Assembly: GCA_963720725.1 (NCBI GenBank)
Contig: CAVRGN010000003.1
Coordinates: 992,001-1,056,000, forward strand
Length of the DNA: 64,000 nt
Source: Benzoatithermus sp963720725
GTDB taxonomy: Bacteria; Pseudomonadota; Alphaproteobacteria; Geminicoccales; Geminicoccaceae
Reading direction: 5' to 3'
This document shows, in pieces, positions 7,234 to 15,811 of the stretch. The position numbers and the translations under genes were made by a program. The notes under the pieces are model-generated. The model ran no database searches. It was given only the letters and a program-made list of their open reading frames with translations, and was not told where the DNA came from. The first letter of the stretch is position 1. Each line of letters begins with the position of its first letter.

Positions 7234-8460
7234 CTAGAGTCCGCCCTGGCTTCCTTCGTCGAGCCGGACGACCTGGAAGTCCGCCGCCTGCAGGGCGGCC
7301 GCGATCTCGGTCGCGTGCTCGGCCGAACGGCTCTCGATGGTGAAATCGACATCGGCGAGCTTGACCGAGAGCTTGGAGAAGGCCCGCTGGTGGCCGACAT
7401 CGACCACGTTGCCGCCGCGCTCGGCGATGATCGAGGCGATCCGGACCAGGCTGCCCGGCGTGTCGGGCACGCCGACGCGCAGCCGCACCAGGCGCTGGGT
7501 GCGGACCAGCCCACGCAGGATCACGGCCGACAGCAGGCGACTGTCGATGTTGCCGCCGCACAGCACGAGCCCGACCTTGCGGCCGCGGAACCGGTCGGGA
7601 TGGCTCATCACCGCGGCGAGGCCGGCCGCACCCGCACCCTCGGCGACCGTCTTCTCGATCTCGAGCAGCTGCAGCACCGCCGCCTCGATCGCGGCCTCCT
7701 CGACCAGCAGCACCTCGGAGACCAGCTGCTCGATCACGGGGTAGGTGAGGTTGCCCGGCTCCTTGACCGCGATACCCTCGGCGATGGTCGGGCCGCCCGC
7801 GAGGGCCGGCAGCCCGCGCAGGCGGCGGTAGACCGACGGATAGAGTGCGGCCTCCACGCCCACGATCTCGATCGCGGGGTTGACCGCCTTGGCCGCGATG
7901 GCGATCCCGCTGATCAGGCCCCCACCGCCGATCGGCACCACCAGCACCTCGAGCCCGGGTGCTGTCTCCAGCATCTCGAGTGCCACCGTTCCCTGGCCGG
8001 CGATCACCGCCTCGTCGTCGTAGGGATGGACGAAGGTCAGCCCGTCGCGCTCGGCGATGGCCCAGGCGTGGATCGCCGCCTCCTCCACGCCCTCGCCCTC
8101 GAGCAGCACCCGCGCGCCGAACCGGCGGGTGTTCTCGACCTTCACGAACGGCGTGTACCGCGGCATCACGATCGTGGCCGGGATGCCCAGCCGCCGCGCG
8201 TGGTAGGCCACCCCTTGCGCGTGATTGCCGGCCGACATGGCGATCACGCCCTTGGCCGCCTGCTCGGCCGTGAGCTGGGCCAGGCGGTTCAGGGCGCCGC
8301 GCTCCTTGAACGCGGCCGTGTATTGCAGGTTCTCGAACTTGAGCCAGAGCTCGGCGCCGGCGATGTCCGAAAGCGTCTGCGACCTCAGGCACGGCGTCGC
8401 GACCAGCCGGCCCGCCAGCCGCTCGCGGGCGGCGGCGACGTCGGCGGCGGTGACGGTCAC
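7234..8460 (-). CDS. ilvA: Threonine ammonia-lyase (threonine dehydratase) with ACT domain
   Basis: A 408-residue PLP enzyme converting threonine to 2-oxobutyrate, the first step of isoleucine synthesis (it may also act on serine). The PLP lysine is in AAFKERGA (about residue 56), the substrate loop SAGNHAQG follows, and the phosphate-binding glycine loop is IGGGGLISG. The last 80 residues form one ACT domain (RLRVGVPDTPGSL...), the medium-length form. The start is GTG 8460, which overlaps the argC stop by 4 bp (GTGA), so argC and ilvA form a coupled operon. Confidence 0.93.
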   Translation of the reverse strand: MTVTAADVAAARERLAGRLVATPCLRSQTLSDIAGAELWLKFENLQYTAAFKERGALNRLAQLTAEQAAKGVIAMSAGNHAQGVAYHARRLGIPATIVMPRYTPFVKVENTRRFGARVLLEGEGVEEAAIHAWAIAERDGLTFVHPYDDEAVIAGQGTVALEMLETAPGLEVLVVPIGGGGLISGIAIAAKAVNPAIEIVGVEAALYPSVYRRLRGLPALAGGPTIAEGIAVKEPGNLTYPVIEQLVSEVLLVEEAAIEAAVLQLLEIEKTVAEGAGAAGLAAVMSHPDRFRGRKVGLVLCGGNIDSRLLSAVILRGLVRTQRLVRLRVGVPDTPGSLVRIASIIAERGGNVVDVGHQRAFSKLSVKLADVDFTIESRSAEHATEIAAALQAADFQVVRLDEGSQGGL

Positions 8461-9503
8461 GGGAACAGCGGCCGCTGGCCGAGCCCCATCCGCTCGTCGA
8501 GTCCCAGCATCGCGTTCATGTTCTGGATCGCCTGGCCGGAGGCGCCCTTGACCAGATTGTCCAGGACGGAGACCAGGATGGCCTCGCCCGGGACGCGGCT
8601 CGGGTGGACGCCGATCAGGCACAGGTTGGTGCCGCGCACGTGGCGGGTGGCCGGCATGGCCTTGAACGGCAGCACGTGGACGAAGGGCTCGCCGGCATAG
8701 GCGCGCTCGAGTGCTGCATGAAGGTCGCCGGCCGACGCGCCCGCGGCCTGCCGGACGTAGATCGTGGCCAGGATGCCACGGCTCATCGGCATCAGATGGG
8801 GCGTGAAGGTGACCAGCATCGGCCGGCCGGCGAAGTCGGCGAGGCACTGCTCGATCTCCGGCGTGTGCCGGTGCGTGGCCACGCCATAGGCGTGGATGCC
8901 TTCCGCGACCTCGGTGAACAGGCTGCCCTGCTTGGCGTCGCGCCCGGCTCCGCTCACGCCGGACTTGGCATCGATGACGATGCCCTCGGGCTGGATCAGC
9001 CGCTGGCTCAGCAGCGGGACCAGCGGCAGCTCGGCCGTGGTGGTGAAGCAGCCCGGGTTCGCGACCAGCCAAGCGGCGCGGATCGCGTCCCGATAATGCT
9101 CGGTCAGGCCGTAGACGGCATCGCCCTGCAGATCGACCGCCTGGTGGGCATGGCCGTAATGCTGGGCGTAGACCTCCGGGTCGCGCAGCCGGAAATCGGC
9201 CGACAGGTCGACGAGCTTGGGGCCTCGCGGCAGCGCCTTGACGATCGCCTGGGTGGTCGCGTGCGGCAGGCAACAGAACACCACGTCGAGCCCGGCGACG
9301 TCGACGTCCTCGACCTTGACCAGGTTCGGCAGGTCGTAGACCGCGAGCTGGGGGAACACCTCGCCGATGGCCTTGCCGGCCTGGCGCTCGGCGGTCAGCG
9401 CGCGGATCTCGGCGCGCGGATGGTCGCCCAGGAGGCGCAGAAGCTCGGCGCCGGTGTAGCCGCTGGCGCCCAGAATGCCGATCCTCGCCCGCTCGCCGGC
9501 CAT
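8457..9503 (-). CDS. argC: N-acetyl-gamma-glutamyl-phosphate reductase
   Basis: A 348-residue NADPH-dependent enzyme of arginine biosynthesis that reduces N-acetylglutamyl phosphate to the semialdehyde. The N-terminal nucleotide-binding motif GILGASGYTGAELLRLL (residues 9-25) and the catalytic Cys in ANPGCFTTTAEL are clear, as are the GVSGAGRDA and HRHTPEIEQ segments of the family. Length is normal. It is the first gene of a two-gene operon with ilvA, which is an unusual partner; the pairing looks like simple packing of amino-acid genes rather than one pathway. Confidence 0.96.
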   Translation of the reverse strand: MAGERARIGILGASGYTGAELLRLLGDHPRAEIRALTAERQAGKAIGEVFPQLAVYDLPNLVKVEDVDVAGLDVVFCCLPHATTQAIVKALPRGPKLVDLSADFRLRDPEVYAQHYGHAHQAVDLQGDAVYGLTEHYRDAIRAAWLVANPGCFTTTAELPLVPLLSQRLIQPEGIVIDAKSGVSGAGRDAKQGSLFTEVAEGIHAYGVATHRHTPEIEQCLADFAGRPMLVTFTPHLMPMSRGILATIYVRQAAGASAGDLHAALERAYAGEPFVHVLPFKAMPATRHVRGTNLCLIGVHPSRVPGEAILVSVLDNLVKGASGQAIQNMNAMLGLDERMGLGQRPLFP

Positions 9504-9563
9504 GTCACCACTCCCGCATCAACCGCGTGCCTTGTACGGCAGGTCTGCTACCGGCGCCAACGG

Positions 9564-9582
9564 CGATAGCCGCAACCTATGG
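9564..9582. promoter_or_regulatory. Candidate LysR-type operator (ATAG-N7-CTAT) upstream of NDH-2
   Basis: CGATAG, 7 bp, then CTATGG: a dyad of the ATAG-N7-CTAT form, which is also the half-site known for OxyR. Nearly the same dyad (CGATAG-N7-CTATCG) lies at 13290-13308 before the LysR gene that closes this cluster. The site sits about 80 bp before the NDH-2 start codon, where an activator would be expected. Confidence 0.45.
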
Positions 9583-9662
9583 CAATGATGGAGAGCGGCT
9601 TCTTCCGGCACCGGCGCCACTCGGCGATCCTTCACCGACCGATCGGCAGCCGGAGCAGCGCC

Positions 9663-10967
9663 ATGTCCACTTCCACCGCGTCCGACCGGCCGCGCGTCGT
9701 CATCCTCGGCGCCGGCTTCGGCGGCTTGGCCGCGGTGCGGGCGCTGGCGCGGACCCCGGCCGCGGTCACCGTGATCGACCGCCGCAACTACCATCTGTTC
9801 CAGCCCCTCCTCTATCAGGTCGCCACCGCCGCCTTGTCCCCTGCGGACATCGCCTGGCCGATCCGCTCGATCCTCAGCCGGCAGAAGAACGCTTCGGTGC
9901 AGATGGGCAGGGTGATCGGCATCGACCGTGCTGCGCGCGAGGTGATGCTCGAGGACCGACGCATCGGCTTCGACTACCTCGTGGTCGCGACCGGCGCGCG
10001 CCACTCCTACTTCGGCATGGACGAGTGGGAGGAGGCGGCACCCGGCCTCAAGAAGATCGCCGACGCCACCCACATCCGCGAGCGCGTGCTGCTGGCGTTC
10101 GAGCGTGCCGAGGTGACTACCGACCCCTTGGAACGCCAGCGGCTGCTGACTTTCGTCGTGGTCGGCGGTGGTCCCACCGGCGTCGAGATGGCCGGGGCCG
10201 TGGCCGAGCTCGCCAACCACGCCCTGGCCGCCGATTTCCGGGCCATCGACCCCATGGACGCGCGCGTGATCCTGGTCGAGGGCGGGGCCAGGGTGCTGGC
10301 GCAATTCCCCCCGGAGCTCTCCGCCAAGGCGCGCGCGCAGCTCGAGAAGCTGCGGGTCGAGGTGCGCCTGGGCCATGCGGTGCAGCATTGCGGGCCCGAG
10401 GGGGTGACCGTCGGCAACGAGGCGATCGCGGCCCGCACGGTGATCTGGGCCGCGGGCGTGATCGCCTCGCCGGCGGCGAAATGGCTGGAGGCCAAGCACG
10501 ATCGCGCCGGCCGGGTCCTGGTCACGCCCGAGCTGCGGGTGCCCGACTGGCCCGACGTGTTCGCCATCGGCGACACCGTCTCCGTGGCCGGGCCGGACGA
10601 CCGGCCGGTGCCGGGAATTGCACCGGCGGCCAAGCAGATGGGCGCCTATGTCGGCCGGTCGATCGACGCCCGGGTCCGCGGCATCGCCCACCCGCCCCCG
10701 TTCCGCTACCGCCACCAGGGCAACCTCGCCACCATCGGTCGCAAGGCGGCGGTGGCGGATCTGGGCTGGATCAAGCTGTCGGGCTTTCCCGCCTGGATCC
10801 TTTGGGCCGTGGCCCATGTCTGGTTCCTGATCGGCTGGCGCAACCGGATGGTGGTCGCCTTGAACTGGCTGTGGAATTACGTCACCTTCGAGCGTGGCGC
10901 GCGCCTGATCGCCGGCGCGCGCGAGGAGGCGAAACCCCCCAGTGGGGACAGCCGGATGGCCGCCTGA
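9663..10967 (+). CDS. ndh: Type II NADH:quinone oxidoreductase (NDH-2)
   Basis: A 434-residue single-subunit flavoprotein that passes electrons from NADH to quinone without pumping protons. The FAD motif GAGFGGLAAVRAL is at about residues 16-28, the NADH motif VVVGGGPTGVEMAGAVAEL near 165-185, and the family segment NYHLFQPLLYQVATAAL near 45-62. The C-terminal 60 residues carry the hydrophobic/amphipathic stretch used for membrane association (AWILWAVAHVWFLIGWRNR). ATG 9663 has a GGAG 8-9 bp upstream; an in-frame ATG at 9579 lies before it. Two peroxiredoxins follow after 16 bp. Since NDH-2 enzymes make hydrogen peroxide, the grouping suggests a redox-stress operon. Confidence 0.92.
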   Translation: MSTSTASDRPRVVILGAGFGGLAAVRALARTPAAVTVIDRRNYHLFQPLLYQVATAALSPADIAWPIRSILSRQKNASVQMGRVIGIDRAAREVMLEDRRIGFDYLVVATGARHSYFGMDEWEEAAPGLKKIADATHIRERVLLAFERAEVTTDPLERQRLLTFVVVGGGPTGVEMAGAVAELANHALAADFRAIDPMDARVILVEGGARVLAQFPPELSAKARAQLEKLRVEVRLGHAVQHCGPEGVTVGNEAIAARTVIWAAGVIASPAAKWLEAKHDRAGRVLVTPELRVPDWPDVFAIGDTVSVAGPDDRPVPGIAPAAKQMGAYVGRSIDARVRGIAHPPPFRYRHQGNLATIGRKAAVADLGWIKLSGFPAWILWAVAHVWFLIGWRNRMVVALNWLWNYVTFERGARLIAGAREEAKPPSGDSRMAA

Positions 10968-10983
10968 GGAGGCCCATGGCGCG

Positions 10984-11676
10984 ATGAACCTCGAACAACG
11001 GCTGAACCAGCGACGCGCCGAGTTGCGCGAAGCCTTGGCGCCCGAGGATCGCGACGTCCTGCTCGCCGCCATCGACCGCCTGCGGATGCTGCAGGTGGTC
11101 GAGCACGGTCTCGAGGTCGGCGACGCCTTGCCGGAATTCGCCCTGCCCGACACCAATGGAGCGATCATCGCCAGCGAGGCGCTGCTGGCGCGTGGGCCCT
11201 TGGCGGTCGTGTTCGTCCGCGGGCCATGGTGCCCCTATTGCTCCCTGGCACTCGAGGCGCTCGAGGCGGTCCGCCCGTCGATCGAGCGCCTCGGGGGCTC
11301 GCTGGCGGTGGTCTCGCCGGTCGGCACCGAGGAGCTGTGCCGGGCCGCATCCGAGCGTGGCCTGCAGCTGCGCCTCTTGAGCGATCCCCTGGCCGCCTAT
11401 GCCAGGATCTGCGGCGTCCAGTTCGAGATGACCCCCGATCATGCGGAGCTCTATCGCCGCCTCGGCTGGGACGTCGCGCGGGTGAACGCCGGCTCGGGCT
11501 GGGAATTGCCGGTGCCGGCGAGCTACGTCGCCGGCAGCGACGGCGTGATCCGGTTCGCCTACGCCGATCCCGACTGGTCGCGGCGCGCCGAGCCCGACGA
11601 CCTCGTCGCCGCGGTGGAACGCCTGGCGCGCGGTCGAGGCCGCGAGAGGACGACGATCACGGACGGAGAGGCATGA
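10984..11676 (+). CDS. Peroxiredoxin-like AhpC/TSA protein (first of tandem pair)
   Basis: A 230-residue thioredoxin-fold peroxiredoxin-like protein. A helical N-terminal segment of about 50 residues precedes the AhpC/TSA domain; the redox motif is RGPWCPYCSLALEA (Cys pair at about residues 84 and 87), the CxxC form of this branch rather than the single peroxidatic Cys of AhpC. The C-terminal half contains VPASYVAGSDGVIRFAYADPDWSRRAEP. It is preceded by NDH-2 and overlaps the second peroxiredoxin by 4 bp (ATGA). The expected role is thiol-dependent removal of peroxides; the reductant is unknown. Confidence 0.87.
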   Translation: MNLEQRLNQRRAELREALAPEDRDVLLAAIDRLRMLQVVEHGLEVGDALPEFALPDTNGAIIASEALLARGPLAVVFVRGPWCPYCSLALEALEAVRPSIERLGGSLAVVSPVGTEELCRAASERGLQLRLLSDPLAAYARICGVQFEMTPDHAELYRRLGWDVARVNAGSGWELPVPASYVAGSDGVIRFAYADPDWSRRAEPDDLVAAVERLARGRGRERTTITDGEA

Positions 11677-12353
11677 AGCTTCAGAGCAGGCTGGACGAGA
11701 TCAAGCGCCAGCTCGGCGAGGTGGTGGATCCTGCCGAGCGCGCCCTGCTCGACGGTGCCATCGAGCGGTTGCGCATGCTGCAGGTGGTCGAGCACGGCCT
11801 GGCGGTCGGCGACGTCCTGCCCGACTTCGTCCTCCCGGACAGCGGCGGCCGCCCGGTCGCGAGCGACGATCTCCTGACCTCGGGGCCACTGGTCCTGACC
11901 TTCTTTCGCGGACCGTGGTGCCCCTACTGCAGCATGACCCTGGAGGCCCTGAACGGGATCCAGCCTGCGGTTCGGCGCCTCGGCGGGACGATGGTGGCGG
12001 TCGCACCCTTGGCGTGCGGGGAACTCGAACGGCTGGCCCGGGAGCGTGCGCTCGACCTGCACCTGCTCAGCGATCGGGATGCGGCGTACGCCGGGCTCTG
12101 CGGGGTGCGGTTCGAGATGACCGAGGAGGCGACCGCACTCTACCGGCGCTTGGCGGTACGGTTCGACCTCCACATTCCCGGCTTGGACGGCACGGCCGGC
12201 TGGGAGCTGCCGATCCCGGCCACCTACGTCGTCGGCCGCGACGGCGTGATCGTCTTCGCTTTCGGTGACGCCGACTGGTCGCGGCGGGCGGATCCGGACG
12301 AGGTCGTCGGCGTGGTCCGGCGCCTGGGTCAAGCGGCCGTGATCACCGGCTGA
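11673..12353 (+). CDS. Peroxiredoxin-like AhpC/TSA protein (second of tandem pair)
   Basis: A 226-residue paralogue of the gene before it, with the same plan: an N-terminal helical region sharing ERLRMLQVVEHGL, the CxxC motif in FRGPWCPYCSMTLEAL, and the ending IPATYVVGRDGVIVFAFGDADWSRR. The similarity along the whole length shows a local tandem duplication that has since diverged. The start ATG 11673 lies inside the stop of the first copy, so both are translationally coupled. The 3' end overlaps the converging LysR gene by 25 bp. Confidence 0.87.
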   Translation: MKLQSRLDEIKRQLGEVVDPAERALLDGAIERLRMLQVVEHGLAVGDVLPDFVLPDSGGRPVASDDLLTSGPLVLTFFRGPWCPYCSMTLEALNGIQPAVRRLGGTMVAVAPLACGELERLARERALDLHLLSDRDAAYAGLCGVRFEMTEEATALYRRLAVRFDLHIPGLDGTAGWELPIPATYVVGRDGVIVFAFGDADWSRRADPDEVVGVVRRLGQAAVITG

Positions 12354-13228
12354 GGGTTCGCCTTCGGCTTCAGCGCGAGGTCGACGAACGCTTTGACCGG
12401 CGGCGAATAGAGCCGGCCGCGCTTGGTGGTCAGGTTGATGTCGTGGGCGAGTGCCGCACCCTCCACCGGGCGCGTGACCAGGCCCGCCGGGAGGTCGCCG
12501 TGCAGCGCGGCCACGCCGATGCCGACCCCGGCGCTGACCAGCTCGTAGAGCCATTCCGCACGGGTGGCGATCGCCTTCGGTGTCACCGCCAGCCCGGCGT
12601 CGCGCAGCGAGCGCTCGGTGGCCTCCCAGAACGGGCAGCCGTCGCCGCAGACCAGCGGCAGGTCCGCCAGCATCTCCGAGGTCACCGCGCTCCGGGCGGC
12701 GAGCTCGTGGCCCTCGGGCATGATGGCGAGCAGCCGATCCTCGCCGACGGGGTAATAGTGCAGATCGTCGAGATCGTGCGTGCGTTGCGGCAGGACCACC
12801 ACCTCGAAATCGCCCCGTCGCAACGCCTCGCGCAGCTCGACCGGCCGCTCGTCGTGCAGGGCGATCTCGGTGTCGGGATAGCTGGCGATGAACCGGCGCA
12901 TCGTGTCGTCCAGGACCTGGAACGAGACCCCCCGCGCCACCCCGAGCTTCAGCCGCGCATTCTTCAGAGCGAAGAAGCTGGAGGCGCGCGCCCGCGCCGT
13001 CCGGGTCTGCTCGATCACCTCGCGCAGGTGCGGCTCCATCATCCGCCCGAGCTCGGTGAGGTGCGTCTGGTTGCGCTCGCGATTGAACAGCGGCCCGCCC
13101 AGCTCCTCCTCCAGCAGCTTGATGGCACGGGTCAGCGAGGGTTGGGTGACGTTGCACTTCTCCGCAGCGCGCGTGAAATTCAGCGTTTCGCACAGCGCCA
13201 CGAAGTAGCGGGCCTGGTGCATTTCCAT
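12329..13228 (-). CDS. LysR-family transcriptional regulator
   Basis: A 299-residue LysR protein. The winged helix-turn-helix is at residues 3-62 (ALCETLNFTRAAEKCNVTQPS) and the effector-binding domain covers about 90-295. In the effector domain the segment LVCGDGCPFW carries two Cys three residues apart, close to where OxyR has its reactive Cys199, but without a match to OxyR Cys208. It converges on the peroxiredoxin genes and diverges from a hydroxybutyrate dehydrogenase. The ATAG-N7-CTAT dyads before this gene and before NDH-2 suggest it controls both units. Redox sensing is an inference only. Confidence 0.88.
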   Translation of the reverse strand: MEMHQARYFVALCETLNFTRAAEKCNVTQPSLTRAIKLLEEELGGPLFNRERNQTHLTELGRMMEPHLREVIEQTRTARARASSFFALKNARLKLGVARGVSFQVLDDTMRRFIASYPDTEIALHDERPVELREALRRGDFEVVVLPQRTHDLDDLHYYPVGEDRLLAIMPEGHELAARSAVTSEMLADLPLVCGDGCPFWEATERSLRDAGLAVTPKAIATRAEWLYELVSAGVGIGVAALHGDLPAGLVTRPVEGAALAHDINLTTKRGRLYSPPVKAFVDLALKPKANPQPVITAA

Positions 13229-13289
13229 GGTGGTTCTTCCGGCTCCTGCTGCGATGCACGCTAGCATGCCCCCGATGCCCGGAGAACGG

Positions 13290-13308
13290 CGATAGCGGCG
13301 GCCTATCG
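13290..13308. promoter_or_regulatory. Candidate LysR-type operator between LysR gene and hydroxybutyrate dehydrogenase
   Basis: A perfect dyad, CGATAG-CGGCGGC-CTATCG (6-bp arms, 7-bp spacer), which also contains the LysR T-N11-A core. It lies in the 165-bp divergent region, 62 bp before the LysR start and 86 bp before the dehydrogenase start, the usual place for an autoregulated LysR site. Confidence 0.6.
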
Positions 13309-13393
13309 AGACCGTGCTCAGCCGGCATTTCTGTGCCGCGGACCCGACGCGCATCCTCCACCTCGTCACCAACCCGCCGCGAGGATCACCACC

Positions 13394-14221
13394 ATGGACC
13401 TCACCGCCATGTCCGCCGCTCCGTCCGCCACCGTCCGCCCACTCGAGGGCAGGGGGGCCATCGTCACCGGCTCCACCAGCGGGATTGGCCTCGGCATCGC
13501 CCGGGCGCTGGCCGCGTCGGGCGCCGACCTCGTGCTCAACGGGTTCGGCGAGGCCGCGGCCATCGCCCGCCTGCGCGACGGTCTCGAAGAGGAGTTCGGC
13601 GTCACCGTCGCGCACAGTGCGGCCGACATGAGCCGGCCCGAGCAAGTCACCGCCATGGTGGCCGAGGCCGCGGCGGCATTGGGCACGGTCGACATCCTGG
13701 TCAACAATGCCGGGATCCAGCACGTGGCGCCGATCGCCGAATTCCCCCGGGCCAAGTGGGACCAGATCCTGGCCATCAATCTCTCGGCCGCCTTCCACGC
13801 CATGCAGGCGGTGATTCCGGGCATGGCCACGCGCGGCTGGGGCCGGATCGTCAACGTCGCCTCGGCGCACGGTCTGGTCGGCTCGCCCTACAAGTCCGCC
13901 TACGTCGCCGCCAAGCACGGCCTGGTGGGGCTGACCAAGGTCGCCGCACTGGAACTCGCCGAGACCGGCGTCACCTGCAACGCGGTGTGCCCGGGCTATG
14001 TCTGGACGCCGCTGGTCGAGCAGCAGATCGGTGATCAGGCCAAGGCGCACGGCATCGGCCGCGAGCAGGTCATCCGCGACGTGCTGCTGGCCAACCAGCC
14101 CAACAAGCGCTTCGCCACGGTCGAGGAGCTGGGTGCACTCACGGTGTTCCTGTGCTCGCCGGGGGCGGCCTCGATCACCGGCACCGCGCTTCCCGTCGAC
14201 GGCGGCTGGACCGCCCACTGA
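13394..14221 (+). CDS. bdhA: 3-hydroxybutyrate dehydrogenase (SDR family)
   Basis: A 275-residue SDR enzyme that interconverts 3-hydroxybutyrate and acetoacetate with NAD, used in breakdown of polyhydroxybutyrate. Motifs in order: TGSTSGIGLGIARAL (NAD binding, about residues 24-38), LVNNAGIQHV, the active-site Ser in NVASAHGLVGS, then the YVAAKHG Tyr/Lys pair, and the family C-terminal VDGGWTAH. The internal QIGDQAKAHGI and ANQPNKRF segments match the PHB-type dehydrogenase branch. The gene is divergent from the LysR regulator and is followed by a patatin-like gene after 27 bp, so both are likely one transcript. Confidence 0.9.
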   Translation: MDLTAMSAAPSATVRPLEGRGAIVTGSTSGIGLGIARALAASGADLVLNGFGEAAAIARLRDGLEEEFGVTVAHSAADMSRPEQVTAMVAEAAAALGTVDILVNNAGIQHVAPIAEFPRAKWDQILAINLSAAFHAMQAVIPGMATRGWGRIVNVASAHGLVGSPYKSAYVAAKHGLVGLTKVAALELAETGVTCNAVCPGYVWTPLVEQQIGDQAKAHGIGREQVIRDVLLANQPNKRFATVEELGALTVFLCSPGAASITGTALPVDGGWTAH

Positions 14222-14248
14222 CACCTCGCAGCATCACGGAGCATCCTC

Positions 14249-15322
14249 ATGGACATGCCAACCACCGAGCGCCCGTCCGCGCGCGGACGACCAGCGCGAG
14301 CCGCGGCCGTCGAGGTCAAGACGGTCAACCTCGCGCTCCAGGGCGGCGGCGCCCATGGCGCCTTCGCCTGGGGGGTCTTGGACCGGTTGCTCGAGGACGA
14401 GCGCATCGCCTTCGAGGGCGTCTCGGCCACCAGCGCCGGCGCCATGAACGCGGTGGTGCTGGCCTATGGCCTGGCCGAGGGCGGACGGCAGGGTGCGCGG
14501 ACCGCGCTCACCGGCTTCTGGCGCCGCATCAGCCACGCCGCCGCCATGGGCCCGTTGCAGCCGTCGCCGGTCGACCGCCTGCTGCACAACCATGCGCTCG
14601 ACTATTCGCCGGCCTTCCTCATGCTCGATTTCATGAGCCGCCTGCTTTCGCCCTATCAGCTCAATCCGGCCAACTACAACCCGCTGCGGCACGTGCTGGA
14701 GCAGGCGGTCGACTTCGACCGGTTGCGTCAGGCGGCCCCGGTCAAGCTGTTCCTTTCGGCCACCAACGTACGCACCGGCAAGGTCAAGCTGTTCGGCAAC
14801 GCCGAGATCACCGCCGATGCGGTCATGGCGTCGGCTTGCCTGCCGTTCATGTTCCAGGCGGTCGAGATCGACGGGGAAGCCTATTGGGACGGCGGCTACA
14901 TGGGCAATCCGGCCATCTACCCCCTGATCTACCACTGCGACAGCCCGGACGTGGTCGTCGTCCACATCAACCCGATCGAGCGCCAGGAGATCCCGCGCAG
15001 CGCCACCGAGATCATGAACCGGATCAACGAACTCTCGTTCAACTCTTCGCTGATGCGGGAGATGCGTGCGATCGCCTTCGTCACCCGGTTGATCGACGAA
15101 GGTGCGGTCTGCGACCGATCCTTGAAGCGAATGCACATCCACGCGGTCTCGGCCGACGCCGTGATGCAGAAGCTGTCGGTGATGAGCAAGCTCAACGCCG
15201 ACTGGGAATTCCTCACGCACCTGCGCGACGACGGCCGCGCCCACGCGTCACGCTGGCTCGCCGACAACTTCGAGCGTATCGGCGCGGAATCGACGATCGA
15301 CGTTCAGGAGCGCTATCTCTGA
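14249..15322 (+). CDS. Patatin-like phospholipase family protein
   Basis: A 357-residue patatin-domain serine hydrolase. The oxyanion loop GGGAHGAF is near residue 35, the nucleophile in VSATSAGAMNA near 60, and the dyad Asp in WDGGYMGNPA near 215. There is no signal peptide. Patatin-like genes are often found next to PHB-type hydroxybutyrate dehydrogenases in alphaproteobacteria, and here the two are 27 bp apart, so a role in storage-granule or lipid turnover is plausible. The N-terminal 25 residues are basic and probably disordered. Confidence 0.88.
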   Translation: MDMPTTERPSARGRPARAAAVEVKTVNLALQGGGAHGAFAWGVLDRLLEDERIAFEGVSATSAGAMNAVVLAYGLAEGGRQGARTALTGFWRRISHAAAMGPLQPSPVDRLLHNHALDYSPAFLMLDFMSRLLSPYQLNPANYNPLRHVLEQAVDFDRLRQAAPVKLFLSATNVRTGKVKLFGNAEITADAVMASACLPFMFQAVEIDGEAYWDGGYMGNPAIYPLIYHCDSPDVVVVHINPIERQEIPRSATEIMNRINELSFNSSLMREMRAIAFVTRLIDEGAVCDRSLKRMHIHAVSADAVMQKLSVMSKLNADWEFLTHLRDDGRAHASRWLADNFERIGAESTIDVQERYL

Positions 15323-15811
15323 GCTGCGGCGTCGGGGTCCGGGGCGGCGAGATCGGCCGCCGCAACGAGGACGATGCCGAGCGGCGCATCGTCCCGACGG
15401 GCCCACCCATGCCGCCGGGCGGCTTCACCAGCCGATGATCCAGGCGGCGCCGTCAGTGCCGTGCTTGACACCCTCGCTCGCCCATGAGATCGTCCAAGGC
15501 TTTTGATCCTATCACGGTGCCGCCGTTCGCGGCGCCTGCCTCGACGTGGCCGCTGGCGCCGCGACGAATCTCCAGCGACCAAACGAACCCAGAAAGTCAC
15601 GCCGAATCAAATGCTTGCCTTCGAGCGCCCCGTACCCTCGCTCCGTTCGCGGCGCGGCAGCTGGTCCACCGTCCTGGCCATGGCCTCGACACGGTTGCCG
15701 GAGCCTCCGTGCCGGAACGCCCTCGCCGTCCCGGCACGGCCGGTCTTGCCGCGGCACCGCCCCGCCCCCACACTCCGGCGATGACCCGTCGCCGCCACCC
15801 GGCCTGAGCCC
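15323..15811. other. Intergenic stretch without a supported gene
   Basis: 489 bp between the patatin gene and the BciB-like gene. Several open frames cross it on both strands, but their translations are Arg/Ala/Pro-rich shadows without recognisable domains. I see no tRNA, convincing terminator or repeat. Confidence 0.6.

Noticed and set aside
12329..13228. Calling the LysR gene oxyR
   Set aside because: OxyR needs a Cys pair spaced as 199/208. Here only a C-x3-C-like pair (CGDGC) is present, and the rest of the effector domain is not diagnostic.
15313..15807. Short open frames in the gap before the BciB-like gene
   Set aside because: No Shine-Dalgarno, domain or codon pattern supports any of them; translations are Arg/Pro/Ala-rich.
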